Of a DNA stretch of 64,000 nt, positions 16,225 through 25,263 are shown piece after piece. The notes below the pieces were generated by a model. That model did not search any database, had not been told where the DNA came from, and saw only the letters and a program-made list of their open reading frames with translations. Within the stretch, counting starts at the first letter, position 1. Each line of letters opens with the position of its first letter. Origin of the DNA: Lysinibacillus pinottii. Its GTDB lineage: Bacteria; Bacillota; Bacilli; Bacillales_A; Planococcaceae. Where the stretch lies: positions 62,001 through 126,000 of the forward strand of contig NZ_JANTOO010000002.1 of the NCBI RefSeq assembly GCF_024753545.1. Direction: 5' to 3'. The position numbers and the translations under genes were made by a program.

Positions 16225-18492
16225 TTATACAACAGGTTCGTCTGTACCCCATTGTTTTTTCTCTTTTTTGTGTAGCTGCCCATCTGATTTTTTCATTTCA
16301 CGAATTTTTAATGAATACCAGATTTGAGCTGCGATACAGATGGAAGAATACATACCTGTAATTAGACCAATCAATAACGCAATTGAGAAGTTTTGAATAG
16401 ATGGTGCGCCAAAAATTAATAAGGCTATAACAACAATAATAACTGTTAAGACGGTATTAACAGAACGTCCCATTGTTTGACGGAGCGACTTATTCACAAT
16501 ATCCGCCAATAATTCACGGTCATTAATGGTATCATATCGATCTAAGTTTTCACGCATACGGTCAAAGGTAACAATCGTATCATTGATGGAGTAACCAACA
16601 ATGGTTAAAACTGCCGCAATAAAAGTAATATCCACCTCTAAGCGCATAAAGCTAAAGACAGCAACGATTAAGAATACATCGTGTAATAATGACACAATTG
16701 CTCCAATACCCATACGCCATTCAAAGCGAATTGCTACATAAATGATAATCCCAAGTGCTGCAAGTGACAATGCTTTAATGGCATTTTTCACAAGCTCCTT
16801 ACCAACTGTTGGCGATACCGTACTTACAGTAGGCTTATGACCATATTTATCGGTTGTTTCCTTTTGGAATTTTAAAATATCTGCTTGTGATAAATCAGAT
16901 TTATAACGAATAACTGCAGATGTGCTCTTTTCTCCTGAAAGGACAATATCCTCCGAAGGGAAACCGATACTATCAACGAATTTTGCCATTTCTTCTTGTG
17001 TTAACGTTTGTTCTGCTTCAATTTGAATACGTGTACCACTAGAGAAATCGATACCAAGGTTTAGTCGGAAAATACCTATAACCACTAAACCAGCCACTAA
17101 AATGGCTAAAGAGAATGTATAAAATTTCTTACGATTGTGAACAAAATCGAAACGATCAAATTTCGTTGTTAAATCTAATGTACCAATGTTTTCTTCCAAA
17201 CTATGTTGTTTTGATTTAGCAATACCATACCATGCTGGATTATTGAAATAGCCACTGTTAACAAGGAACCCTAATAGAACACGGGAACCCCAAACTGCTG
17301 TTAAGAAGCTCAATAGAATACTTATAATTAATGTAGTTGCGAAACCTTTTACAGAGCTTGTCCCGAAGTAAAATAGAATGCCCGCTGCTAATAGCGTTGT
17401 CAACTGTGCATCCACAATAGCCGATAAAGATTGTTTAGAACCAATTTGGAATGCCTGCTTAGCAGAATACCCTACTCGAAGCTCTTCACGTATACGTTCT
17501 GCCGCTAAAATGTTAGCGTCTACAGCCATCCCTATACCAAGTACAATGGCGGCAATACCTGGAAGCGTTAATACCGCATTAATCCAATCAAATACAACCA
17601 ATACTAAGAATGTGAATACAACAAGTGTAATGATGGAAATAACCCCTGGTAGACGATAGTAAAATAACATAAATAAGAAAATAATTACTACGCCGACAAT
17701 ACCTGCAAAAATGGTACTTTTCAGTGCCTCATCACCAAACTGAGCACCAACAGAAGTTGAGTAAATTTCATCAAGCTTAACAGGTAGTGCCCCTGCATTT
17801 AAAATTCCTGATAAATTTTTTGTTTCATCAACAGAGAAACTACCACTTATCATAACGTCTGTAGTATTTAATGTTTGGCTAACTGTTGCTGCTGATGCAT
17901 AGCGTGGCTTCGCTTTTTGTGACTCCGCTTTATAAGAGTCTACACCCTCTTCAAAGTCTAACCATACAACTAATAAATTTTGTCCTGCAGGTTTCGCAGC
18001 AATTTTACTTGTTACATCAGCAAATTTTCCCGCATCTTTTAATTTTAATGATACGATTGGGCGATTTTGTTGGTCAAAGGAAGCACTAGCCCCATTTTCT
18101 TTTAAATCATTCCCATCTAATAATAAATTATCATCCACATCACGGAATGTTAAATTTGCAGAAGTAGATAGTAGCTTACGTGCCGATTCCTGATCTTCAA
18201 CACCAGCTAATTGCACACGAATACGGTTTTCTCCCTCTACCTGAATGCTTGGCTCACTAACACCAATGGCATTGACACGGTTACCAAGGGCTGTTGCCGT
18301 AGCTGCAACAACTTCCGGTGTGATTTTTTGTCCTGCCTTTAATTCATTTACCTCATAAAGCACCTCAAACCCGCCCTGTAAGTCAAGACCAAGCTTAATG
18401 TCCTTTAAGACGCCGTTTACAGTCGTACCAATTCCAGCTGCCAGAAGCACTAGAATTAATAGGAATGCAACTATACGACTTTTTAGTTTCAT
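16225..18492 (-). CDS. secDF: Protein translocase subunit SecDF (fused)
   Basis: Membrane protein that uses the proton gradient to help Sec-dependent export. The 755 residues contain a SecD half (LGLDLQGG near residue 33; GIGMAVDANILAAERIREE in helix 4) and a SecF half (LGIDFSSGTRIQIE; GYSINDTIVTFDRMREN). This is the natural SecD-SecF fusion seen in Bacilli, with about 12 membrane helices. GAGGAGG precedes the ATG. A structured leader (18512-18615) lies upstream. Confidence 0.97.
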   Translation of the reverse strand: MKLKSRIVAFLLILVLLAAGIGTTVNGVLKDIKLGLDLQGGFEVLYEVNELKAGQKITPEVVAATATALGNRVNAIGVSEPSIQVEGENRIRVQLAGVEDQESARKLLSTSANLTFRDVDDNLLLDGNDLKENGASASFDQQNRPIVSLKLKDAGKFADVTSKIAAKPAGQNLLVVWLDFEEGVDSYKAESQKAKPRYASAATVSQTLNTTDVMISGSFSVDETKNLSGILNAGALPVKLDEIYSTSVGAQFGDEALKSTIFAGIVGVVIIFLFMLFYYRLPGVISIITLVVFTFLVLVVFDWINAVLTLPGIAAIVLGIGMAVDANILAAERIREELRVGYSAKQAFQIGSKQSLSAIVDAQLTTLLAAGILFYFGTSSVKGFATTLIISILLSFLTAVWGSRVLLGFLVNSGYFNNPAWYGIAKSKQHSLEENIGTLDLTTKFDRFDFVHNRKKFYTFSLAILVAGLVVIGIFRLNLGIDFSSGTRIQIEAEQTLTQEEMAKFVDSIGFPSEDIVLSGEKSTSAVIRYKSDLSQADILKFQKETTDKYGHKPTVSTVSPTVGKELVKNAIKALSLAALGIIIYVAIRFEWRMGIGAIVSLLHDVFLIVAVFSFMRLEVDITFIAAVLTIVGYSINDTIVTFDRMRENLDRYDTINDRELLADIVNKSLRQTMGRSVNTVLTVIIVVIALLIFGAPSIQNFSIALLIGLITGMYSSICIAAQIWYSLKIREMKKSDGQLHKKEKKQWGTDEPVV

Positions 18493-18735
18493 CGAAAATC
18501 CTCCTCGAAATGGTGTAAGGGTTGTCCTTACACGCCAAACAAGTAACTAGCAATACCTTTTGAAACGATTAATCCTCCTTTTCCTTAGAATCATGTTACC
18601 TGTGTTTCAAAAAGGTTGCCTCACTTAGTTCATTCGTTCATAACGCGCAAGTTTATCTTTGTATTATTAGGTACTAACCTTCCTAATGCAAGTAAAATCG
18701 CATAGAAGATTTATGTAAGTAAACAGTTATTCAAA
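18493..18735 (-). promoter_or_regulatory. secDF leader region with two hairpins and an orphan ribosome site
   Basis: No annotated gene. On the minus strand, in order, there is an inverted repeat CCTTTTTGAAAC (18604-18615) ... GTTTCAAAAGG (18556-18566) and, in the loop between, a strong ribosome-binding sequence AAAAGGAGG without a canonical start codon at proper distance. A hairpin GTGTAAGG/CCTTACAC follows, 13 bases before the secDF Shine-Dalgarno. A 12-codon frame (VSKGIASYLFGV) begins just after the orphan site and ends with TAA inside the second hairpin. Possible arrest-peptide or translational control; inference only. Confidence 0.4.
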
Positions 18736-18778
18736 ATAAAAAAAGCGCAACACACTTATTATGAAACAGGTTGCGCTT
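18736..18778 (-). terminator. Terminator of comN
   Basis: Stem AAGCGCAAC/GTTGCGCTT with an 18-base loop, followed by a T run on the minus strand. Confidence 0.8.
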
Positions 18779-18838
18779 GGTGTCAATTCAACACATGTAG
18801 GTTTCTTTGAATTATTACAAGATTTGACACATCGTTAT

Positions 18839-19147
18839 TTACGTTTTGACTGGACCAAGCAGTAATTGTAATTCTTCTGTATTCAATTCTTCAAACCAAT
18901 TGTCACTTTGTAAAAACTCTACTTGATTGAATGAGACAATATCAGATGGTGATACCGAGAATATGGTAGCAATCACCTCATATAAGCGAAGTTGTTCTAC
19001 TTTCTTTTTACGCCATTTTTTTTCAACACAGTACCGCCAAAGCTCTTCAGCCGTTATAGCATCATATCGAAAATACTTGAACTCTGCTATCTTACTATCA
19101 ATGGCAGGACGAATTTTTTCAAACAGTTGCTCATATTGCATACTCAT
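18839..19147 (-). CDS. comN: Post-transcriptional regulator ComN family
   Basis: A 102-residue cytoplasmic protein resembling B. subtilis ComN (YrzD), which acts on comE mRNA. It is acidic at the C terminus and has a basic WRYCVEKKWRKKKVEQLRLYEV segment in the middle. The position between secDF and spoVB is the same as I recall for comN. The start at 19147 follows GGAGATGA; a second ATG two codons later is possible. Confidence 0.75.
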   Translation of the reverse strand: MSMQYEQLFEKIRPAIDSKIAEFKYFRYDAITAEELWRYCVEKKWRKKKVEQLRLYEVIATIFSVSPSDIVSFNQVEFLQSDNWFEELNTEELQLLLGPVKT

Positions 19148-19240
19148 TTTGAATCATCTCCAATCAAAGTCGTAACGTAAGACATGCTTGCATACAAATA
19201 GTGTAAATGAATTTTTGCGGCTTGAGAAGGGACGGATGGC

Positions 19241-20758
19241 ATGAGTTCTTTTGTACGAGGTACATTATTTTTAATGTTTGTCATTTTCTTATCTAAACTT
19301 TTTGGCTTCTTTTATAGAATGCAATTTATGCGAATTGCTGGTGAGGAGGCAGTCGGTATTTATATGACCGTCTATCCAGCATTTATTTTCTTCATCTCAC
19401 TCATTCAACTTGGACTACCTATTGCTGTAGCTAAAATTGTGGCAGAATTACTAGCTAAAAATAAACGCGAAAGCATATTTGGCGTCATGCGTACTGCGAT
19501 TCTTTGGTCGTTTATTGGTATGATCGTTTTTATGCCCCTTGTTGCACTCACTATACCATATATTTCTACAACGCTCTTACATAATGAACATACAACTTTC
19601 ACTTTATGGATTGCTCTCTTTGCCGTACCAGTATCAGTAGGATCTGGTTTATTACGTGCTTATTTACAAGGTATCGCTAAAATTACACCTACCGCATGGT
19701 CACAAATGATTGAACAAGTTGTTCGGATTAGCTTTATTACACTAATGCTTCCATACGTGGCTAATTATAATAATGCCGCTGTGACAGCTGCTGCCGCCAT
19801 GGGTATTACGCTTGCTGCAGAGGTAGTAGCATTCCTTTATTTATGGCTGCATTATATAGTTTCAAAAAAGAAATTAATTGCGCGCAAAACAAAAATCGAA
19901 GGTTATCCTTCATCGCCCATGCTACGTATAGCTCTGCCTTCCGCAGGCAGCAAGCTTTTTGGTTCTTTCACTTGGTTTTTAGAACCAATTATCTTTTTAA
20001 AAGCTTTAACAGTAGCAGGCTTAACAGCATCAGCAGCTACCATTCTATACGGTGTCATCTCAGGTGTTTTGGTGCCACTACTACTATTTCCTGCTTTTGT
20101 GTCAACCGCTTTATCGATTGTCCTTATTCCGGCTGTTAGTGATGCCGTTGCTAGACAGCATATCCCTTTGTTACAGGAACGAATTTCGGTTTCCCTAAGA
20201 TTATCTTCTTTAGTGGGCTGTTTTGCCGCTACATATTTCTTTGTACATGGTGATGAATTGGCTATGAAGCTTTTCCATTTAGAAGAAAATCGTGGTTACG
20301 TAAAAATTTTAGCACCCATTTTTTATTTTTATTATATTCAAAGCCCTCTGCACTCCATCCTTCAGGCGATTGGCGAAGCTCGGGCAGCGATGATGAACTC
20401 CATCTATGGGGGCCTAGGGAAATTATTTGTTATGTTTGTACTTGCCTCTCAGCCCGGTATTCAAGAAAAAGGAGCTGTGGTAGCTATTGGTTTTGGCGTA
20501 TTGATGACCTCTTTCTTGCATATAGCAACTGTTAGACAACGGAAAAATTTACGAGCAGGCTTTAGAATGTTTGTCGTACCTTATAGTTGCTTTATTGTCG
20601 TTTGTATCGCCCAGTACTTCCTAATGCCCTTACTATCACTACCATTTATTTTAAATAGCTTTGTCACATTATTTTTACTATTTACGAGTTTATTATTTAC
20701 AAATCAATTACGTATAACAGATTTCCGCTATATCCGTAAATTAGCAAAGAAAGTTTAG
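19241..20758 (+). CDS. spoVB: Stage V sporulation protein B (polysaccharide/lipid II flippase family)
   Basis: A 505-residue protein with about 14 membrane helices of the MATE/Wzx/MurJ superfamily, required for spore cortex synthesis. The N terminus FVRGTLFLMFVIFLSKLFGFFYRM and the segment EEAVGIYMTVYPAFIFFI are typical of SpoVB. The neighbourhood (comN, DUF421, secDF) is as in Bacillus. Its stop codon overlaps that of the convergent DUF421 gene, with no terminator between. Confidence 0.9.
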   Translation: MSSFVRGTLFLMFVIFLSKLFGFFYRMQFMRIAGEEAVGIYMTVYPAFIFFISLIQLGLPIAVAKIVAELLAKNKRESIFGVMRTAILWSFIGMIVFMPLVALTIPYISTTLLHNEHTTFTLWIALFAVPVSVGSGLLRAYLQGIAKITPTAWSQMIEQVVRISFITLMLPYVANYNNAAVTAAAAMGITLAAEVVAFLYLWLHYIVSKKKLIARKTKIEGYPSSPMLRIALPSAGSKLFGSFTWFLEPIIFLKALTVAGLTASAATILYGVISGVLVPLLLFPAFVSTALSIVLIPAVSDAVARQHIPLLQERISVSLRLSSLVGCFAATYFFVHGDELAMKLFHLEENRGYVKILAPIFYFYYIQSPLHSILQAIGEARAAMMNSIYGGLGKLFVMFVLASQPGIQEKGAVVAIGFGVLMTSFLHIATVRQRKNLRAGFRMFVVPYSCFIVVCIAQYFLMPLLSLPFILNSFVTLFLLFTSLLFTNQLRITDFRYIRKLAKKV

Positions 20759-21390
20759 TTTTCCTTTAATTGAATATACAGTCGCTCGTCTTCCCAAATA
20801 CAAAAAAATACTTTTTCACTATCTGTAATATTATTTTTAGCTAATTCACTCTTTAACCATTCCACGTCTTTATGCATGGTTAATAAATGTCTCTCTTGAA
20901 TCTCTCCATCAATAATCAAAGGATAAACGAATGCTTTTTCATCTTTTTTGTAAACGGAAAGGTTTCCCGAAGGTTCTAAATAGGCAAATGCAACATCGGT
21001 GACAGAGGCGATACCATTTTCTCGTAATTGCTGACATAAATCATCTAAATTATAACGGTGTTTACGCATTACACTCTCTAAAATCACACCGTCTTTCACT
21101 AGTAACGCTGGATCACCATCAACTAAGTCGCGTATACCTTTGAACTTCAACGATAAATAAGCACTTAATATTTGTATAAAGAGCAAAATAATAATGGGTA
21201 AAATGGCATTAAAAAGAGGATTCTTATAATCATCTAACGCAAAAGCAGCCACTTCTGCAATTAATACAAAAACCACTAAATCAATGACAGATAGCTCACC
21301 CAATTCTCGTTTACCCATTAAACGAAAGACAATGATGATAAACACATATAAAAAACAGGTTCTAAAAATGATGTGGAAATATTCTTCCAT
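20755..21390 (-). CDS. DUF421 membrane protein (YetF/YrbG type)
   Basis: Membrane protein of 211 residues: three N-terminal helices (about 6-80) including FRLMGKRELGELSVIDLVVFVLIAEVAA, then a soluble YetF-type domain with GDPALLVKDGVI. Function unknown; some relatives are linked to sporulation membranes. The start at 21390 is preceded by GGGGGTG, whereas the ATG five codons upstream has no ribosome site. The 3' end overlaps spoVB by 4 bases tail to tail. Confidence 0.85.
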   Translation of the reverse strand: MEEYFHIIFRTCFLYVFIIIVFRLMGKRELGELSVIDLVVFVLIAEVAAFALDDYKNPLFNAILPIIILLFIQILSAYLSLKFKGIRDLVDGDPALLVKDGVILESVMRKHRYNLDDLCQQLRENGIASVTDVAFAYLEPSGNLSVYKKDEKAFVYPLIIDGEIQERHLLTMHKDVEWLKSELAKNNITDSEKVFFCIWEDERLYIQLKEN

Positions 21391-21547
21391 CAATAACACC
21401 CCCATAATATCAAGGTGACCTTATTTTTGTTTTTTATACAGAAGAATGACTGGATATTGCTAAAAATACAAGGAATAGTCCGTAGTTGTTCGTACAAAAT
21501 ATAAAGAACGAAACAGTTAAGACTATAAACAGCAAAAAGGTGAGAAA

Positions 21548-22387
21548 ATGATAAGGAAAATAATTGCTTTCGTTGTTGTTTATATTGTTCTGTTTACTCA
21601 TCCATTTCTTACTTATGGATACCAAGAACAGAATATACCCGTTCTTATGTACCACCATTTAGCGGAAAATATAAACAATAATACAGTTATTTCACCCAAT
21701 AATTTTGAGAAACAAATGAGGTCCCTTAAGGAAGAAGGTTATCATGCGATTTCTGTCAAAGAATTACACGATTACTTGACTAACCAAAGCAAATTACCCG
21801 CAAAGCCTATATTAATTACTTTCGATGATGGCTATCTCAGCAATTACGAAATGGCGTATCCGATTTTGAAAAAATATGACATACATGCGGAAATTTTTGT
21901 TATTGCAAGCCGAATAGTCGATACAAGTAAAGATTTTGCCTATCCACATGAAATTGCCAAGATGAACTGGGATCAATTAAAAGAAATGCAAGATTATATA
22001 ACGATTCAAAGCCATACTTGGGACTCCCATTATAAATTACCTTCAAAATTCGGCAGACTGAATGGGGCTATTTACGGTCCAAGCTATTTGAATGGACAAT
22101 TAGAGAGCCAGCAGCAGTACGAGGCTAGAGTCAGAAATGATTTTATTCACTCCCGAAAAATAATTAAAGAAAAATTAGGCTACGAGCCCATCGCCATTAG
22201 CTATCCATACGGTATTCAATCTGCTGCCACCATTAAAATTGCACAGGAGGCTGGTTTTAAGATGGGCTTTGTTATTCAGAATAAAAGTGTTAAAAAGGGC
22301 GATGGATTATTCACATTAAGTAGAATTATTGTAAATGGCAATGATTCAGGTCCCGACTTAATTCATAAAATAAATACAATGAAATAG
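21548..22387 (+). CDS. Secreted polysaccharide deacetylase (NodB domain)
   Basis: Probably removes acetyl groups from peptidoglycan or another surface polysaccharide. The 279-residue protein starts with a signal peptide or anchor (about 1-24). Its NodB motifs are ITFDDGY (catalytic Asp and metal Asp), SHTWDSH (metal His pair) and ISYPYG. The stretch VLMYHHL is typical of PgdA/YxkH-like enzymes. AAAGGTGAG precedes the ATG. It is a single gene with its own terminator. Confidence 0.9.
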   Translation: MIRKIIAFVVVYIVLFTHPFLTYGYQEQNIPVLMYHHLAENINNNTVISPNNFEKQMRSLKEEGYHAISVKELHDYLTNQSKLPAKPILITFDDGYLSNYEMAYPILKKYDIHAEIFVIASRIVDTSKDFAYPHEIAKMNWDQLKEMQDYITIQSHTWDSHYKLPSKFGRLNGAIYGPSYLNGQLESQQQYEARVRNDFIHSRKIIKEKLGYEPIAISYPYGIQSAATIKIAQEAGFKMGFVIQNKSVKKGDGLFTLSRIIVNGNDSGPDLIHKINTMK

Positions 22388-22430
22388 TGACAGGAGGAAT
22401 ATACCCCTCCCTTGCGCTTCAGCGCACAAG

Positions 22431-22465
22431 AAAAGGCTTACAATATAGCTATTGTAAGCCTTTTT
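22431..22465. terminator. Bidirectional terminator between deacetylase gene and yajC
   Basis: AAAAGGCTTACAAT pairs with ATTGTAAGCCTTTT, with A and T runs on the outer sides. A smaller hairpin TGCGC/GCGCA (22413-22426) stands just before it. Confidence 0.9.
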
Positions 22466-22476
22466 CTTTATAATGT

Positions 22477-22740
22477 TTAAATGTCTTTCTCAACTCGTCC
22501 GATTGCTTGACGGTCAAATTTTACACGTACATTATCAGCGATTTTTAATGTTACTGCTGTGTCCTCAATTGCATCAATGACACCATGCAGGCCACCGATT
22601 GTAATGACTTTATCTCCACGTTGCAAACTACCTTGCATATTTTGTGTTTCCTGCTGTCTTTTTTTAGCTGGACGGATTAAGATAAACCACATAGCAACGA
22701 ACATTAATAATATCGGTGCTAAGCCTAATAATTGATCCAT
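22477..22740 (-). CDS. yajC: Preprotein translocase subunit YajC
   Basis: Small accessory subunit of the Sec translocon. It has 87 residues when started at 22740 (MDQLLGL), which has a GGGGG-type ribosome site; ten further in-frame codons upstream lack one. A single membrane helix (about 6-23) is followed by IRPAKKRQQE and the soluble GDKVITIGGLHGVI, both typical of YajC. The promoter -10 is probably TATACT near 22780. Confidence 0.94.
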   Translation of the reverse strand: MDQLLGLAPILLMFVAMWFILIRPAKKRQQETQNMQGSLQRGDKVITIGGLHGVIDAIEDTAVTLKIADNVRVKFDRQAIGRVEKDI

Positions 22741-22903
22741 ATTACTTCTTGCCCCCTTTCCAAATCTCACTTTTTTAGTATAGACTATTCCACCATTAAA
22801 AAGCGATGGACAAGCCCAAAAATTTTCTCATTTACTAATATTTTTTCTATGATTGACAATATTTTGCTAGAAATATTCACTTTTTACAAAGTTTTGAATG
22901 ATT

Positions 22904-22920
22904 TTGCCATACTATGGCAA
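22904..22920. repeat. 17-base palindrome TTGCCATA-C-TATGGCAA
   Basis: Perfect inverted repeat with one central base in the yajC-tgt gap, nine bases before the hairpin at 22929. It could be an operator or the base of a small hairpin; nothing decides. Confidence 0.4.
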
Positions 22921-22928
22921 GTAATATA

Positions 22929-22959
22929 GGACATTAGAGGTTTTCTAATGTCCCTTTTT
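22929..22959 (+). terminator. Plus-strand terminator-like hairpin without a known plus-strand gene
   Basis: GGACATTAGA pairs with TCTAATGTCC (loop GGTTT), followed by CTTTTT on the plus strand. Both flanking genes are on the minus strand, where no T run follows, so its role is unclear. Confidence 0.5.
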
Positions 22960-23003
22960 ATGAAAAAACTCGTTCACTTTATTATCCTTAGAAAAGTAAT
23001 TAA

Positions 23004-24149
23004 TTAAAAGTTTTTCGCATTTGGTCCATTAAAGCCATATTTCTCGAAAAATTCTTCTCGGAAATCACCTAAGCGATCTTGACGAATTGCCTCACGCACT
23101 TGTTCCATTAGCTTTAACAGGAAGTGTAAGTTATGATAAGACGTTAAACGAATACCGAACGTTTCTTCTGTGCGAATCAGGTGACGAATATAAGCACGTG
23201 AATAGTTTTTACATGTATAGCAATCACAGTTCGGATCAATCGGCCCAAAGTCACGAGCATATTTTGCATTCTTTACGACTAAACGACCTTCTGATGTCAT
23301 CAGTGTACCATTACGAGCAATACGTGTTGGTAGAACACAGTCGAACATATCAACACCACGAATAGCTCCATCGATTAATGAATCTGGTGAACCCACTCCC
23401 ATCAAATATCGAGGTTTATTTGCTGGCATTAACGGTGTTGTGAACTCAAGAACACGGTTCATGATATCTTTTGGTTCACCAACAGATAGTCCTCCTATCG
23501 CGTAGCCTGGGAAATCTAACTCCACTAATGCTTCTGCAGAACGACGGCGTAGATCCTCATACTCACCACCTTGAATAATTCCGAATAACCCTTGTTCTTC
23601 TGGACGACTATGGGCTTCTTTGCAGCGTTTTGCCCAACGTGTTGTACGGTCTACCGATTGCAACATATATTCATGTGTTGCAGGATACGGTGGACATTCG
23701 TCGAAAGCCATCATGATATCCGAGCCTAAGTCATTTTGAATTTCCATCGCTTTTTCTGGACTTAGGAATAATTTATCCCCATTAAGATGGTTACGGAAAT
23801 GTACGCCTTCCTCTTCAATTTTGCGGAACTGGCTTAGGGAGAATACTTGGAAACCACCTGAATCTGTTAAAATGGGTCTATCCCAATTCATAAATTTATG
23901 CAGTCCGCCTGCTTCCTTAACGATATCATTGCCTGGACGAAGCCATAAATGATACGTGTTGGATAAGATAATACCAGCATTCATTTCTTTTAATTCCTCT
24001 GGTGACATTGTTTTAACTGTTGCTTGTGTTCCAACAGGCATAAATGCTGGTGTTTCAAAAGAGCCGTGTGGTGTATGCACAATGCCAAGACGTGCTCCTG
24101 TTTGTTTACATGTATGAAGTAATTCATAGCGAATAGCTGGTTGTGTCAT
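23004..24149 (-). CDS. tgt: tRNA-guanine transglycosylase
   Basis: Exchanges guanine 34 of GUN-anticodon tRNAs for the queuine precursor preQ1. The 381-residue protein has the nucleophile/base motif LTDSGGFQVFSL, the second catalytic Asp region MFDCVLPTR, GGLSVGEP, and the zinc site CDCYTCKNYSRAYIRHL. It lies 56 bases after queA, with which it acts in queuosine synthesis. Confidence 0.98.
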   Translation of the reverse strand: MTQPAIRYELLHTCKQTGARLGIVHTPHGSFETPAFMPVGTQATVKTMSPEELKEMNAGIILSNTYHLWLRPGNDIVKEAGGLHKFMNWDRPILTDSGGFQVFSLSQFRKIEEEGVHFRNHLNGDKLFLSPEKAMEIQNDLGSDIMMAFDECPPYPATHEYMLQSVDRTTRWAKRCKEAHSRPEEQGLFGIIQGGEYEDLRRRSAEALVELDFPGYAIGGLSVGEPKDIMNRVLEFTTPLMPANKPRYLMGVGSPDSLIDGAIRGVDMFDCVLPTRIARNGTLMTSEGRLVVKNAKYARDFGPIDPNCDCYTCKNYSRAYIRHLIRTEETFGIRLTSYHNLHFLLKLMEQVREAIRQDRLGDFREEFFEKYGFNGPNAKNF

Positions 24150-24205
24150 AAAAATAAAAATCCTCTCTGATCTGAAGTAAAAACAGTACTCCGATTTTTT
24201 CTTTT

Positions 24206-25246
24206 TTATTCTTTTGGTCGAATAAACATAGCATCACCAAAACTAAAGAAGCGATATTTTTCTTCTACAGCTTGCTGATAAGCACTTAAAATAGTTTCAC
24301 GAGTGGCTAGCGTACTCACTAGCATAACAAGGGTTGACTTTGGTAAATGGAAGTTTGTAATTAAACCATCTACCACGGTAAAAGTATAGCCTGGATAGAT
24401 GAAAATAGACGTCCAACCTTGTTCTGCTCGTACCTCACCATCATATTTAGAGCCAATTGTCTCCAATGTACGTGTAGAGGTAGTCCCAACAGCTATTATC
24501 TTCCCGCCATTACGCTTTACACGATTAATCGTGTCTGCTGCTTCTTCCGTCACACTATAAAATTCTGCGTGCATTTCATGGTTTTCAATAGAATCTACAC
24601 TAACTGGACGGAATGTTCCAAGTCCTACATGAAGTGTAATAAAGACAACCTCTACCCCTTTTGCCTTTACTTGTTCTAATAATTCTTCTGTAAAATGGAG
24701 CCCGGCCGTTGGAGCAGCAGCTGACCCACGCTCTTTCGCATAGACCGTTTGATAGCGATCTTTGTCTTCTAATTTTTCTCGTATATAAGGCGGTAATGGC
24801 ATTTCACCAAGCTGCTCTAGTATTTCAAAAAAGATTCCATCATAATGAAATTCAAATGTTCGTCCACCATGGTCAAGCTCACCTGTACAAGTAGCTGTTA
24901 ACAATCCATCTCCAAATGTAATAACTGTCCCTACTTTTACACGTTTTGCTGGTTTTACAAGTGTTTCCCACTCATCTGTACCTGGCAATTGCTTTAATAA
25001 TAGTACCTCTATATGGGCACCTGTCTCCTCTTTTACACCCATTAAGCGAGCAGGTAAGACTCTTGTATCGTTTAACACAAGGCAGTCTCCAGTACGTAAC
25101 TCCTCTAAGACATGAGCAAAATGTTGATGCTCTACTTCATTTGAGCCAGGTGTTACGACCATTAATCGACTAGCTGTCCGATCTACTAAAGGTGTTTGAG
25201 CAATAAGCTCCTCTGGTAATTCAAAATCAAAATCTTCTACACGCAT
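24206..25246 (-). CDS. queA: S-adenosylmethionine:tRNA ribosyltransferase-isomerase
   Basis: Builds the epoxyqueuosine side chain from SAM on preQ1-tRNA. The 346 residues show the family start DFDFELPEELIAQ, the conserved NDTRVLPAR, PTAGLHFT, and LITNFHLPKSTLVMLV. It lies 17 bases after ruvB, probably in a ruvAB-queA-tgt transcription unit as in Bacilli. Confidence 0.97.
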   Translation of the reverse strand: MRVEDFDFELPEELIAQTPLVDRTASRLMVVTPGSNEVEHQHFAHVLEELRTGDCLVLNDTRVLPARLMGVKEETGAHIEVLLLKQLPGTDEWETLVKPAKRVKVGTVITFGDGLLTATCTGELDHGGRTFEFHYDGIFFEILEQLGEMPLPPYIREKLEDKDRYQTVYAKERGSAAAPTAGLHFTEELLEQVKAKGVEVVFITLHVGLGTFRPVSVDSIENHEMHAEFYSVTEEAADTINRVKRNGGKIIAVGTTSTRTLETIGSKYDGEVRAEQGWTSIFIYPGYTFTVVDGLITNFHLPKSTLVMLVSTLATRETILSAYQQAVEEKYRFFSFGDAMFIRPKE

Positions 25247-25263
25247 GAAAAAAACTTCCTTCT

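Noticed and set aside
22732..22929. A 65-codon plus-strand frame ending just before the terminator-like hairpin
   Set aside because: It begins inside yajC, has no ribosome site and an AT-driven composition; the hairpin is reported separately as unexplained.
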